Shown here in pieces: positions 29,298 through 38,184 of a stretch of DNA of 64,000 nt (the first letter of the stretch is position 1; each line of letters opens with the position of its first letter). Source of the stretch: CAVYOD01 sp963770045 (lineage in GTDB: Bacteria; Acidobacteriota; Aminicenantia; Aminicenantales; CAVYOD01); NCBI GenBank assembly GCA_963770045.1, contig CAVYOD010000018.1:96727-160726 (forward strand), in the 5' to 3' direction. The notes under the pieces are model-generated. The model saw nothing but the letters and a program-made list of their open reading frames with translations. It did no database searches and was not told where the DNA came from. Made by a program: the position numbers and the translations under genes.

Positions 29298-29479
29298 GGA
29301 GGCCGCCTTTCTTCATCCGGGGTGAGTTGATTATAGATTTGTCTTGACAGTGTGTCAACGAAGGCACGGCCGGCCATGAACTGAGCCGCTGAATTTGAAG
29401 GGGAAAAAGACATTCTCGAATTCAAGACGGCTCAGGGTGAAACATATGTCTTGTCTCTGAAAAAACGAGGAGAAAAGGA

Positions 29480-31762
29480 ATGAGACCGAGGAACAAAGGA
29501 GCCGTGGCGGCTTCGCTCTTGATTTGCCTTATTTTGGTCCAGGCCGGGGCAGTTCGAAGCCAAGAAAAGGCGGGTAATCCTTTGCTCAATCTGGAGAGGA
29601 TTTTCAACTCGAAGGAGTTTGCTTCGCAGCGGTTCGGCCCCGCCAGCTGGATGAAGGACGGGAGTTCTTACACTCTCCTTGAAGATTCTGAGAGCGCCAA
29701 GGGAAAACAGGATATCGTTCTCTATTCCGCAGCCACGGGCACTCGCACCGTTCTTGTCCCTGCCTCCCGCCTTACCCCTCCCGGGGAGACTTCGCCTCTC
29801 TCGATTGAGAATTACGAATGGGCGGCCGATGGAAAGCTCCTGCTCATATTTACTAACTCGAAGCGGGTCTGGAGGCAAAACACGCGGGGCGATTTTTGGG
29901 TCATGGATCTAGGCGTCGGAAAACTCAAGAAGCTGGGAGGAGACTTTGAGCCGTCCATGCTCCAGTTTGCCAAGTTATCTCCCGAGGGACGGCGCGTCGG
30001 CTTTGTCTTCAAAAACAATATTTATGTCGAAGACCTCGCCTCGGGCACCCTCACGGCGTTGACCAAAGACGGATCCCCGACTTTGATCAACGGGACCTTT
30101 GATTGGGTCTATGAAGAGGAATTCGGGCTGAGGGATGGATTTCGCTGGAGCCCGGATGGGAAGTCCATTGCCTTCTGGCAGCTCGACTCCAAAGGGGTCA
30201 AGGATTTTTACTTGATCAACAACACCGAGTCTTTCTACCCCAGCATCAGTTCATACGGATACCCGCAACCAGGAACGGAGAATTCCGCCTGTCGGATCGG
30301 TGTCGTGAGTTCGTCGGGAGGAGAGGTGAAATGGTTCAATGTCCCTGGCGAACCCCGCGACAATTATATCCCCAGGATGGATTGGGCGGCCAACTCCCGG
30401 GAGGTCATTTTTCAGCATCTGAACCGGCTCCAGAATCGAAATGAAATTATGGTCGGTGACGCCCAGAGCGGAGAGGTCCGGCCGATTTTCACCGACCAGG
30501 ACGAGGCCTGGGTAGAGGTCGTTGATGAGTTGACCTGGCTGGACAAGGGACAACGGTTCATTTGGCTGAGCGAGAGGGACGGATGGAACCACGTTTACTC
30601 CGTCTCCAGGCAGGGTCAGGCTCAGCTCCTGACGCCGGGCGCTTTTGATGTCCTCAGCACCGAAGGAATCGACGAAAAAAGCGGCTGGATTTATTATGTT
30701 GCCTCGGCGGAAAATCCGACGCAGCGGTATCTCTATCGAAGCCGCCTCGACGGCCGAGGCAAGGCGGAGAGGATCAGCCCGGCTGATCAACCGGGCACGC
30801 ATTCCTACCAGATATCGCCCTCCTGCCGATGGGCTTTTCACACCTTCTCTACGTTCGATAACCCGCCGATGATCAGCCTGGTCCAACTGCCGGAGCACAA
30901 GCAGGTCCGGGTCATCGCGGACAATCGGCAGCTGGCCCAAAAGGTCAGCATGCTCAAGAGACGGCCGGTCGAATTTTTCCGGGTGGACATCGGGGATGGC
31001 GTGCTCCTGGACGGCTGGTGCATCAAGCCTCCCGATTTTGATCCGCAAAAGAGATACCCTCTGTTTTTTTACGTTTACGGCGAACCGGCCGGACAGACGG
31101 TCCTTGACAGGTGGGGAGGGAGCGGCTATCTCTGGCATCTGATGCTGGCTCAGCAAGGGTATATCATCGCTTCTGTGGACAACCGGGGGACCCCGTCGCC
31201 GAGGGGACGAGCCTGGAGAAAGTGCATCTACCGGCAGATCGGGATCCTGGCCTCGGCCGACCAGGCGGCTGCGACCGGGGCCCTCCTTAAAAAATGGCCA
31301 TACATCGACCCCTCCCGGATCGGAATTTGGGGCTGGAGCGGCGGAGGAACAATGACTCTCAATGCCATGTTCCGCTACCCGGATCTTTACCGGGCTGGGA
31401 TGGCTGTCGCCTTTGTCGCCGATCAGCGGCTCTATGATACAATTTATCAGGAGCGCTATATGGGACTGCCCGCAGATAACCCGGAGGGTTACAAAAACGG
31501 ATCCCCGATCACGTTCGCTCATCAGCTCAAAGGGAACCTGCTCATTGTCCATGGCACGGGTGACGACAATGTCCACTACCAGAACCTTGAGAAGCTGGCG
31601 AACGAGCTCATCGCCAACAACAAGCGGTTCGCGATGATGGCCTATCCAAACAGGACCCATGGGATCTATGAGGGCAAGAACACGACTCTTCATCTCTATG
31701 AAACCCTGACCGGATATTTGAACCAGAACCTTCCGGCTGGGCCGAAAGAGGAACAAAAATAA
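29480..31762 (+). CDS. S9-family peptidase (dipeptidyl peptidase IV-like)
   Basis: Exported serine peptidase of 760 residues cleaving N-terminal dipeptides, probably after proline. A signal peptide is followed by a beta-propeller (DPPIV_N) and a C-terminal alpha/beta-hydrolase. Catalytic Ser is in GWSGGG (near residue 619), Asp in GTGDDNVHYQN (near 695) and His in RTHGIYEG (near 726). The propeller carries the EEEFGLRDGF double-Glu motif that anchors the substrate N-terminus. A GAGGAGAAAAGGA stretch precedes ATG 29480. Serine dehydratase begins 9 bp downstream. Confidence 0.95.
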   Translation: MRPRNKGAVAASLLICLILVQAGAVRSQEKAGNPLLNLERIFNSKEFASQRFGPASWMKDGSSYTLLEDSESAKGKQDIVLYSAATGTRTVLVPASRLTPPGETSPLSIENYEWAADGKLLLIFTNSKRVWRQNTRGDFWVMDLGVGKLKKLGGDFEPSMLQFAKLSPEGRRVGFVFKNNIYVEDLASGTLTALTKDGSPTLINGTFDWVYEEEFGLRDGFRWSPDGKSIAFWQLDSKGVKDFYLINNTESFYPSISSYGYPQPGTENSACRIGVVSSSGGEVKWFNVPGEPRDNYIPRMDWAANSREVIFQHLNRLQNRNEIMVGDAQSGEVRPIFTDQDEAWVEVVDELTWLDKGQRFIWLSERDGWNHVYSVSRQGQAQLLTPGAFDVLSTEGIDEKSGWIYYVASAENPTQRYLYRSRLDGRGKAERISPADQPGTHSYQISPSCRWAFHTFSTFDNPPMISLVQLPEHKQVRVIADNRQLAQKVSMLKRRPVEFFRVDIGDGVLLDGWCIKPPDFDPQKRYPLFFYVYGEPAGQTVLDRWGGSGYLWHLMLAQQGYIIASVDNRGTPSPRGRAWRKCIYRQIGILASADQAAATGALLKKWPYIDPSRIGIWGWSGGGTMTLNAMFRYPDLYRAGMAVAFVADQRLYDTIYQERYMGLPADNPEGYKNGSPITFAHQLKGNLLIVHGTGDDNVHYQNLEKLANELIANNKRFAMMAYPNRTHGIYEGKNTTLHLYETLTGYLNQNLPAGPKEEQK

Positions 31763-31771
31763 GAAAAGGCC

Positions 31772-32629
31772 ATGACCATGGAATTTATCAGCATACTCAA
31801 CGATGTCCTGGGCCCGGTGATGCGAGGGCCTTCCAGCTCCCACACGGCCGGCTCATACCACATCGGCCGGATCGCCCGGTCCCTCCTTGGGGAGCCTCCG
31901 GCTTCGGTGATCTTCACATTTGATTCCCAAGGCTCTTATGCCAGGACGTACCGTCAACAGGCCGTGGATCTTGCCTTCGCCGCCGGAATCATGCAGTGGT
32001 CTCTGACCGACGAGCGCTTCCCCCAAGCCTTGGACCTTGCGGCGGCCGAAGGACTCAAGATCGAATTCCAAACCGCCCATCTTGAAAATGCAGAACACCC
32101 CAATACGGTCAAGATCCGACTGACCGGAAAAAGCGGGCGGGAGCTCACCGTTGTTGCAGAATCCATCGGCGGCGGGGGAGTGGCCTTCACGGAGCTTGAG
32201 GGATGGCCGGTATCGTTAGACGGCAAGAGCTATGAACTCATTGTTTTATGCGAAGGGGAGGTCGAGCCTGCGGTTAGGAATCTGCTCCCAGATAATCAGA
32301 ACTCGGATTCTCTTGTCGTCCACCGGGGGAGGCGAACCGAGGTGCTTTTTTTAGCCCGCAGGGCATTTCGCTTTGAGCCTGAGACTCTCCAGAAAATCAA
32401 AGCCCTCCAAGGAGTCAAAAATATCTGGGCGGCAGAACCGATATTCTACGTCCGCCGGGGGGAGCCTCTTTTCCTCAACTCTGGTCAGATGGTCTCGCTG
32501 GCGGAAAGCAGGCATCTGACTCTCGGCCGGGTTGCTTTGGCTTATGAAGCTCAGGTTTTGGGGATTCCTGAAGAAGAGGTTATGGCCGAAATCAGAAAGA
32601 CGGTACCAGATAATGAAAGTCAAGCCTGA
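31772..32629 (+). CDS. sdaAB: L-serine dehydratase, iron-sulfur-dependent, beta subunit
   Basis: Converts L-serine to pyruvate and ammonia together with the alpha subunit. The conserved N-terminus ISILNDVLGPVMRGPSSSHTAG is present, followed by IGGGGV in the substrate-binding loop; the C-terminal part is ACT-like. At 285 residues it is longer than some beta subunits. The start lies 9 bp after the S9 peptidase stop, consistent with amino-acid catabolism in one transcript. Confidence 0.93.
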   Translation: MTMEFISILNDVLGPVMRGPSSSHTAGSYHIGRIARSLLGEPPASVIFTFDSQGSYARTYRQQAVDLAFAAGIMQWSLTDERFPQALDLAAAEGLKIEFQTAHLENAEHPNTVKIRLTGKSGRELTVVAESIGGGGVAFTELEGWPVSLDGKSYELIVLCEGEVEPAVRNLLPDNQNSDSLVVHRGRRTEVLFLARRAFRFEPETLQKIKALQGVKNIWAAEPIFYVRRGEPLFLNSGQMVSLAESRHLTLGRVALAYEAQVLGIPEEEVMAEIRKTVPDNESQA

Positions 32630-33330
32630 TCCAGGGAATCGAAGAAAAAAATATCCGGATGCAGTTGTTGCGTCCGACCGCCGGAAAAATCAGGCGTGCC
32701 GAGGCGGAAGGCCGGCTTCCGGTCGGCGGCCTCCACGCGCGGGCGGCGGCTGGGGCCATGGCGGTCATGCATGTCAGCAACAGCATGGGGGTCGTCTGCG
32801 CCGCTCCCACCGGGGCCTCTTCCGGGGTCATCCCCGGCATCATCGTCACTTTGGCAGAGGAGAGAAGATTGCCGCGCGAACAGATTGCCCTGGCCTTGCT
32901 TGCGGCCGGGGCGGTCGGTGTGATTATCTTGCGTCGGGCGACTTTTGCCGCAGAGGTTGCCGGCTGCCAGGTGGAGATCGGCGCTGCGGGTGCCATGGGC
33001 GCGGCGGCGGTTGTGGAAATGGCAGGCGGAAGCGCGGCCCAGGCGGCGGATGCTGCCGCCATCTCGCTCCAAAACACGATGGGTTCGGTCTGCGACCTCG
33101 TCCAGGGAATCTGTGAAATTCCCTGCCACACCCGAAACGCCGTTGCGGCGTCAAGCGCCTTTGTTTGTGCCGATCTTATTGTGGGCGGCTACGAAAATCC
33201 GGTTCCCCTGGATGAGACGGTTGACGCCGTATTCTCGTCGGGAAAATTGCTGCCCCCGGAATTGAGATGCACCGCCCTGGCAGGGTTGGCCGTCGCCCCC
33301 TCGGCGCTTTGTATGCCCCGGCTTCGGTGA
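32612..33330 (+). CDS. sdaAA: L-serine dehydratase alpha subunit, N-terminally short and frameshifted near start
   Basis: Catalytic, [4Fe-4S]-binding subunit. The conserved core is intact: GGLHARAAAGAMAV, NSMGVVCAAPTG (first cluster Cys) and SVCDLVQGICEIPC (remaining Cys). The clean reading frame begins at about 32659. If one A is dropped from AAA at 32615-32617, ATG 32612 opens the same frame (MKSSLIQGIEEKN), overlapping sdaAB by 18 bp. Even so, about 60-70 N-terminal residues of typical alpha subunits are absent. Confidence 0.85.
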
Positions 33331-33351
33331 CAAGCATGCAGATCTCCATAT

Positions 33352-33387
33352 TAAGCCCCTTACTCCTTACCCCTCACTCCTCACCGG
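33352..33387. repeat. Heptamer-period repeat array (TTACTCC/TCACTCC type)
   Basis: TTACTCC-TTACCCC-TCACTCC-TCACC shows a strict 7-nt period. Read on the other strand the units are GGTGAGG/AGTGAGG/GGTAAGG, related to the GTGAGCN arrays elsewhere. Confidence 0.7.
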
Positions 33388-33407
33388 GCTAATGGATCCC
33401 CACTTGC

Positions 33408-33436
33408 TTGAAAAAAGCGAAAAAAATCATTAAAAT
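33408..33436 (+). promoter_or_regulatory. Promoter of tRNA-Gly
   Basis: TTGAAA, a 17-nt spacer and TAAAAT, 29 bp upstream of the mature tRNA 5' end. Confidence 0.75.
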
Positions 33437-33465
33437 ACTGGGCAGCAAACGAAATGATTGCGATT

Positions 33466-33537
33466 GCGGGCATAACTCAACGGTAGAGTGCCAGCTTCCC
33501 AAGCTGGGAGTTGCGGGTTCGAATCCCGCTGCCCGCT
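33466..33537 (+). tRNA. tRNA-Gly(CCC)
   Basis: A complete 72-nt cloverleaf. Acceptor stem GCGGGCA/TGCCCGC, anticodon stem CCAGC/GCTGG with loop TTCCCAA (anticodon CCC), T-arm GCGGG-TTCGAAT-CCCGC. CCA is not encoded. Confidence 0.96.
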
Positions 33538-33599
33538 CTTCCTCCCAATAAAGAGGTATCCCGTTTTCCGCCAGCACTGTTCGCTGTATGCAATGAAAC

Positions 33600-33684
33600 C
33601 TAATACAAACGCAATAACTAGTGCGACATCTCCGTTCAAGGTGCAACCTTGACCATGTCAAGTTGCTTATCGCGTTTGCATTAG
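33600..33684. repeat. Long imperfect palindrome downstream of tRNA-Gly
   Basis: CTAATACAAACGCAATAA (33600-33617) pairs with TTATCGCGTTTGCATTAG (33667-33684) at 16 of 18 positions. Inside lie GACAT/ATGTC and a perfect CAAGGT-GCA-ACCTTG hairpin (33637-33651). It could be a degenerate MITE, a recombination site or a processed RNA stem; it lacks the GTTRRRY/RYYYAAC ends of an integron attC. Confidence 0.55.
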
Positions 33685-33691
33685 TAAGATC

Positions 33692-33738
33692 TTTACCCCT
33701 TACCCCTCACTCCTTACCCCTTACTATTTGCCCCTCAC
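33692..33738. repeat. Heptamer-period repeat array (TTACCCC/TCACTCC type)
   Basis: Six to seven units of TTACCCC, TCACTCC and similar with a 7-nt period. With the array at 33352 it brackets the tRNA-Gly locus in the same orientation. Confidence 0.7.
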
Positions 33739-33817
33739 AGCTGCGCGGAAAACTTTATTTCTTGCCCTCTTTGGTTTATCCTTATTCTTCAGGCCAAAGA
33801 CGATAGGAAAGCGAATT

Positions 33818-34630
33818 TTGAAAACGTGGGATTTGATCATCGATCGGGCGCCCCTCAAGGGCTCTCTCAATATGGCTATCGACGAATATCTCTTTACATC
33901 CCTTGATAAGAGATCCGGAACATGCGTCCGCTTCTATCGCTGGGAAAAACCGACGGCGTCTCTCGGCTACGCGCAGACTGTGGCCAAGGTTTTGGACCTG
34001 GATTATTGCCTTAATCACGGAGTGGACGTCGTCAGGCGGCCCACAGGCGGGAAACTCGTCCTCCATCACCGAGAGGTCACCTATTCCGTCGTCTCGGACG
34101 AAATCGGGGCCTTCGGCGCCACATTGTCTGAATCCTACCGATTGATCTCCCGAGCGCTCATGAATGGGCTGGAGAAAATGGGACTGGAGCCCGCCTTAGC
34201 GAGGTCGACTCCTCCGTCCTATATCAAGAGTCAGATGCCCTGTTTTTCTCAACCCGCCCGGGACGAGGTCGAGATCGGGGGAAAAAAAATCGTCGGCAGC
34301 GCCCAAAAACGGGTGGGACCGAAGTTCCTCCAGCACGGCTCCATTCCCCTGGAAGAAGAGGAGGCGCTCCTGAAATCCATCTCGCCGCGGGGAAGGGATC
34401 TGGAGTTGAGGCTGACCTCGCTCTCCCGGACTCTGGGAAGGAGGGTAGATTTTGATTGGGCTGTGGAAAGGCTCGTGATTGGCATGGCTGAATTTTTCGG
34501 GATCCATTTCCGACCAAGGTCTTTCAGCGCTGAAGAAACGGCCGCCATCCTCAAGATCCAGGCAGAGCGCTACGAAAATGAGGCTTGGACCCTCCGACGG
34601 AATTCCGGAGCCGGAGTTGACTTTGCTTAA
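33818..34630 (+). CDS. Lipoate-protein ligase A family (LipM-like octanoyltransferase)
   Basis: Attaches lipoyl or octanoyl groups to carrier proteins such as GcvH or E2. Signatures: SLNMAIDEYL, RRPTGGKLVLHHREVTYSVV, MPCF (the Cys position used by LipM octanoyltransferases), KKIVGSAQKR and LQHGSI. The 270-residue length fits LipM better than full-length LplA. I chose TTG 33818, which has AGGAAA upstream and gives the normal start (LKTWDLI..); an ATG 30 codons earlier would lie in the repeat array. Confidence 0.85.
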   Translation: MKTWDLIIDRAPLKGSLNMAIDEYLFTSLDKRSGTCVRFYRWEKPTASLGYAQTVAKVLDLDYCLNHGVDVVRRPTGGKLVLHHREVTYSVVSDEIGAFGATLSESYRLISRALMNGLEKMGLEPALARSTPPSYIKSQMPCFSQPARDEVEIGGKKIVGSAQKRVGPKFLQHGSIPLEEEEALLKSISPRGRDLELRLTSLSRTLGRRVDFDWAVERLVIGMAEFFGIHFRPRSFSAEETAAILKIQAERYENEAWTLRRNSGAGVDFA

Positions 34631-34673
34631 TTCCTGATGATAGTATTTCTGCGGAAGTTGAGGTTGTGACCCG

Positions 34674-35576
34674 ATGAACGAAATCGAGGAACTGGGCAAG
34701 CTGGAGGTGAAGAGTCTGCCTCCCCTGAGGGCGATGGTCCTTGACGACCTCTATCAAAAAGTCTTGAAGAACCTCTACCTCGAGCTCGGAAGCGGACCGG
34801 CTCTGTTTCTCATCTCTCCTTCGTATTCTGTCCTTCACCCGACGCCAAACGAGTTGGTCATGGAATTCATCGACAAAAAAGAGAGCCTGCTCGGCTATCT
34901 GAAGGAATCGATCATCCAGAATCTGGCCATGTATTCTGTCCTCATCGACATCAGCAGCTATTTCATTGAGCAGAACAATTGCCTTGTCCTGGCCAGGTTG
35001 AGGGAGCGTGACTCCGAGGGCAGGCGCTTCGAGATCAAATTTTACACCCACTCCGCGGCCGAACTCATGACTCACTACGAGGACAAAATCTACATCGGGA
35101 GGGACTTCCTCGACCTTTTCAACCTCAAAAGAAAGTATCTCGGGGTCAAAGAGTTCGTCCTCTCCCTGAAAGACCAGTTCGATACCCTGCTCGACAAGGC
35201 CCAGACTAAGCTCAAGAGCCCGATGGAGTACAAGTCCTTCTTCCAGGAGATCACGGAATCGATTGACGAGCTGCGGACTGAGAGCCTGCTCATCCTTCAG
35301 TCGCTGCCGCCCCACCTGGATTTCAACAAACTCGGCGCGAAAGACCTGATCGATATGAATTCCCAGTACCGGACGATCAACCACTTTTTGATCGAGCTCC
35401 ACGACGAGGTGGAGGAATTCGAGAACATCCTGAGGTTTAAAAAGGAAGCCGATTTCGTCCGTTACGTGACCAAATACAAGAAGGATATCACCAACCTGAT
35501 CTCCTACTTCAACATCAAGATCAACGGCACGCTGACCAACAAAATCTATAACCTCAAGGGAAAGCATCCCGCCTAA
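34674..35576 (+). CDS. Conserved-looking hypothetical protein, mostly helical
   Basis: I do not recognise a family. The 300-residue protein has no signal peptide or membrane span. The first 140 residues mix strands and helices (PPLRAMVLDDLYQKVLKNLY, then a stretch with ISSYFIEQNNCLVLARLRER). The C-terminal half is rich in charged helices, possibly coiled coil (EEFENILRFKKEADFVRYVTK). It lies 43 bp after lipM in the same direction and ends at a terminator, so the two may be cotranscribed. Confidence 0.7.
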   Translation: MNEIEELGKLEVKSLPPLRAMVLDDLYQKVLKNLYLELGSGPALFLISPSYSVLHPTPNELVMEFIDKKESLLGYLKESIIQNLAMYSVLIDISSYFIEQNNCLVLARLRERDSEGRRFEIKFYTHSAAELMTHYEDKIYIGRDFLDLFNLKRKYLGVKEFVLSLKDQFDTLLDKAQTKLKSPMEYKSFFQEITESIDELRTESLLILQSLPPHLDFNKLGAKDLIDMNSQYRTINHFLIELHDEVEEFENILRFKKEADFVRYVTKYKKDITNLISYFNIKINGTLTNKIYNLKGKHPA

Positions 35577-35608
35577 AAAAAGGGCCGGCGCGTTTCCCGC
35601 GCCAGCCC
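35574..35608. terminator. Bidirectional terminator
   Basis: GGGC-C-GGCGCG (35582-35592) pairs with CGCGCC-A-GCCC (35598-35608), one mismatch, 5-nt loop. An A-run at 35574-35581 becomes a U-run for the converging sigma-factor operon. On the plus strand the hairpin is followed by an AGAATTCGAATTCT palindrome. Confidence 0.8.
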
Positions 35609-35641
35609 AGAATTCGAATTCTTTTGGATCCGGTTCGGATT

Positions 35642-36942
35642 TTACCGTTCGATCCGGATATCTCCGTAGGTGGTGGACAGCAAAATCGAGGGCTTATCTC
35701 TTTCGCTGCCAAAGGCCCGGAGCGTCGTCAGCCCGTTTTCGTGCCGTGAGTCCGGCTTCTCCAGGAGAGTCCAATCAATACTCCCGCCCCTGACCTGGCC
35801 CTCAAAGGGGTATTTGTCCTGGGCCGGCCAATAGAGAGTGATATCGCTGTAAACGTCTCTGACCTCAATCGGCTGGGTCAGGGCCATTGGCTTGAGAATG
35901 AGACCTCCGTGGGCCAGAGAGATGGTCGTCTTTCCGGAGAATTCGGCCAGTTCGATATTTTCGTAGGAAGAAGTGAGTTGAATTTCGTTCGCCACGACCT
36001 TGTTGGCGAATATCTCCACGTTCCGGCCGTCGACGGTCAGATTGCCTTTCAGGTCAGAGACTCTGACAACGGCATAGCTGTTTTTGATATAGAGGTTATC
36101 CCGGGCGCCCTCGACTTCGACATCCCAGTGGTGTCCCCAGATCTTGGAGGGCCCCACATCGATCAGGGTCAGCTTTTCATAGGAGCCCTCGGAGTCGACC
36201 CCGGCCGCGAGACCCTGACCGTACAGCTGGCTGTGAGAACTCCTCACTTCGACCGGCTGGCTGATGCTTTCGAGACGAATATTGCCATAGGAGTGGTCGA
36301 TTTTTGCCTTCCCCTGGACGTCGCTAACGAAGACCGACGAATGTCGGCTGTCCACCTGGCAATTTCCCCGGATATTTTCAATTTCCACGTCCTCATAACT
36401 GTTTTCCGCGGTCACGTCGCCGGCGATATCCGAGATGGAGACCTTGCCGTGCGAGTTGACTAGAGATACCGACTTGACCTGGGCAATTTTCGCCGTCCCA
36501 TGACGAATTCTCGACTTCGACCGCCATGCTCTTGGGAAGTCTCAGCCGGAAGTGGGTTTCAAAATTCCGCCTTTTGAAGTCGGTCCGGTTAGTGGAAACC
36601 CTGCAGCAGGAGGTCTCCCTTAGTGATGGTCATGTGGAGCTTGTCTGAGACCTCCTTGGCCTGTTCCTCGTTGCGTCGCCAGATTTTTTTCTGAAGTGTG
36701 ATCGTCACGCGCTCTTCATCCGTCCCTTGAATCTCGACATCGCCGTGGGCATTGGTGAGCTGCAGCCTGGCCGCGAGGGGAGGTTCGACCACTTGAGATT
36801 CCTCATAGGTGTATTCCTCGCCCGTAAAGAAGAAATCATCCTCCCAGTTGAGGCCAAAATGGAACTTGCCGGTCTGGGCATAATAGAAGATGACTCCGGC
36901 GACGATGATCAGGATCAAGAGAACAATCTCTTTGCCTTTCAT
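35642..36942 (-). CDS. DUF4097-family envelope protein, frameshifted
   Basis: Membrane-anchored beta-helix-type protein, about 430 residues when reconstructed. The N-terminus has one transmembrane segment (MKGKEIVLLILIIVAGVIFYY). Repeated beta-strand units follow (LQLTNAHGDVEIQG, NSYEDVEIENIRGN, HSYGNIRLESI and so on), typical of DUF4097 putative adhesins that accompany ECF sigma factors. The coding frame changes near 36595 and again near 36505, probably indels. It is the last gene of the sigma-factor operon and starts 4 bp after the preceding gene. Confidence 0.75.
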
Positions 36943-36946
36943 GGTC

Positions 36947-37162
36947 CTATTCCTGGTTTGGCTTTACAGGCGGTGTTTCTTCTTTCCTTTCTTTCAGGCC
37001 GTAATAGAGCTTCCACGCGCCCCAGACAATGAGCACGACGGGCCAGAGCCTGGCCACCGAATCCCAGACGTTGATATCATAATTTTCCAGGAAGAAGATA
37101 AGCCCGATGATGATCAGAATGATCCCCCACACCAGAGCGTCTTTGCGTCTGTTCTTTGCCAT
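36947..37162 (-). CDS. Small two-TM protein (DUF5668/LiaI-LiaF-like)
   Basis: A 71-residue protein with two closely spaced hydrophobic segments (ALVWGIILIIIGLIFFLENY and LWPVVLIVWGAWKLYYGL). The 'WGIILIIIGxxFFLxNYD' pattern is typical of the transmembrane domain found in LiaI/LiaF/DUF5668 proteins of envelope-stress systems. The gene sits between the TM2-like gene and DUF4097 in the sigma-factor operon. Confidence 0.75.
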   Translation of the reverse strand: MAKNRRKDALVWGIILIIIGLIFFLENYDINVWDSVARLWPVVLIVWGAWKLYYGLKERKEETPPVKPNQE

Positions 37163-37179
37163 GTGGTCCTCCTTTGGTC

Positions 37180-37665
37180 CTACTTTTTTTTGGAAATGTA
37201 GTCGACAATGAGCTTCAGGCCGATCACGATGACAATCAGCGGCCAGAGGTCAAAAAAAGTGTGGTAGCTGATGATATCGTAATTCGCCAGGAGAAGGACG
37301 GCCCCCAGGCCGATGAGGACGAGCCCCCAGAAGACGGAGCCGGCCTTGGCCTGTTTGGCCAAATCTTCTTCTTCCGCCTCTTCTTCTGTTCCGAGCAAGG
37401 CCTTCCGGTTGATGGCCTTGGCCACGTTCACGGTATCGATGATCTGAAAGATGTAAAACCCGGCCAGAATCAGAGCTGAGAAGGGCTGTCCGCCCGCATG
37501 CGCCTGCATGGTCACGAGCCCGGCAAAGATCAGCATATAGAGAAGGCCCTTCATGACCTGATTGCAGTAAAGGAGACCCGTCCCGGGAAAGAAGAACGAG
37601 AGCACTCCTGCTCCAAAGGGTGATTTCGGCGGCTTCTTGACGACGATTCTTTCTTCCATGTTCAT
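37180..37665 (-). CDS. TM2/DUF5668-type multi-TM protein
   Basis: A 161-residue membrane protein with two parts. Residues 15-75 contain two hydrophobic segments after a PFGAGVLSFFFPGTG motif, as in TM2-related proteins. Residues 105-155 repeat the WGLVLIGLGAVLLLANYDI pattern of DUF5668, as in the following small gene. An acidic linker separates them. It is probably an envelope-stress module component and a target or partner of the ECF system. Confidence 0.75.
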   Translation of the reverse strand: MNMEERIVVKKPPKSPFGAGVLSFFFPGTGLLYCNQVMKGLLYMLIFAGLVTMQAHAGGQPFSALILAGFYIFQIIDTVNVAKAINRKALLGTEEEAEEEDLAKQAKAGSVFWGLVLIGLGAVLLLANYDIISYHTFFDLWPLIVIVIGLKLIVDYISKKK

Positions 37666-37686
37666 ACCTCCAGTGTTCTATAAAAT

Positions 37687-38184
37687 TCAATCCTTGGGCT
37701 TCTCCCAAAATTTGAGTTTTTTCAGGGACCCAAGGAACGTATCCTTGTACGAGCCCAGGCTGTCGGTGACCGAACCGGCCTTGGCATAGATCTTCTCGAC
37801 TGTGCCGTATCCGAGATGAAGCTGCCGGTCGACGACCCGGTCAAACTGCTTCTTGTTGGGATTGAAGAAATAGACCGAGACCAGGATCAAAAAGATCGTG
37901 GCCACCGTCAAAACGGGCTGGAGCGAGGGACGAAGAAGGAAGTCGAGGCTGAAGCTGAACCTCTTCTTCTTCTCGGGTATGGCATAGAGCCGGGAGAGGA
38001 GCTCCCGGCTGACTTCGAGCTCGGGAATCGCCCGGAGAGAGGCGCTGGTCTCCCTCAAGGCCGAGAGGAGCTCGGCACAGGAGGGGCAGGTCAGAAGATG
38101 CGCTTCCACCTGGAGGCGCTCTTCGGCGCTCACCTCGTCCTCGGCGTATAAAGATAAGAGTTCTTCCATGCATTCACAATTCAT
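37687..38184 (-). CDS. Anti-sigma factor with zinc-finger domain
   Basis: Predicted membrane anti-sigma factor of 165 residues. The N-terminal ZAS-type motif (HLLTCPSC, an H-x3-C-x2-C arrangement) is followed by a single transmembrane segment near residues 90-110 and a periplasmic part. It overlaps the sigma-factor gene by 11 bp, so the pair is translationally coupled. I chose ATG 38184 (MNCECMEEL), which follows GAAAGGAG; a longer start would run far into the sigma gene. Confidence 0.85.
   Translation of the reverse strand: MNCECMEELLSLYAEDEVSAEERLQVEAHLLTCPSCAELLSALRETSASLRAIPELEVSRELLSRLYAIPEKKKRFSFSLDFLLRPSLQPVLTVATIFLILVSVYFFNPNKKQFDRVVDRQLHLGYGTVEKIYAKAGSVTDSLGSYKDTFLGSLKKLKFWEKPKD

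Noticed and set aside
30251..31843. 530-codon minus-strand open frame opposite the S9 peptidase
   Set aside because: The S9 catalytic triad is on the plus strand. The antisense frame has no recognisable features.
33600..33684. Integron attC site
   Set aside because: The long imperfect hairpin is attC-like in size, but the GTTRRRY/RYYYAAC core ends are missing and no integrase or cassettes are nearby.
33352..33738. Possible CRISPR-like array around tRNA-Gly
   Set aside because: Units are 7 nt, degenerate and contiguous, with no spacers and no cas genes in the window.
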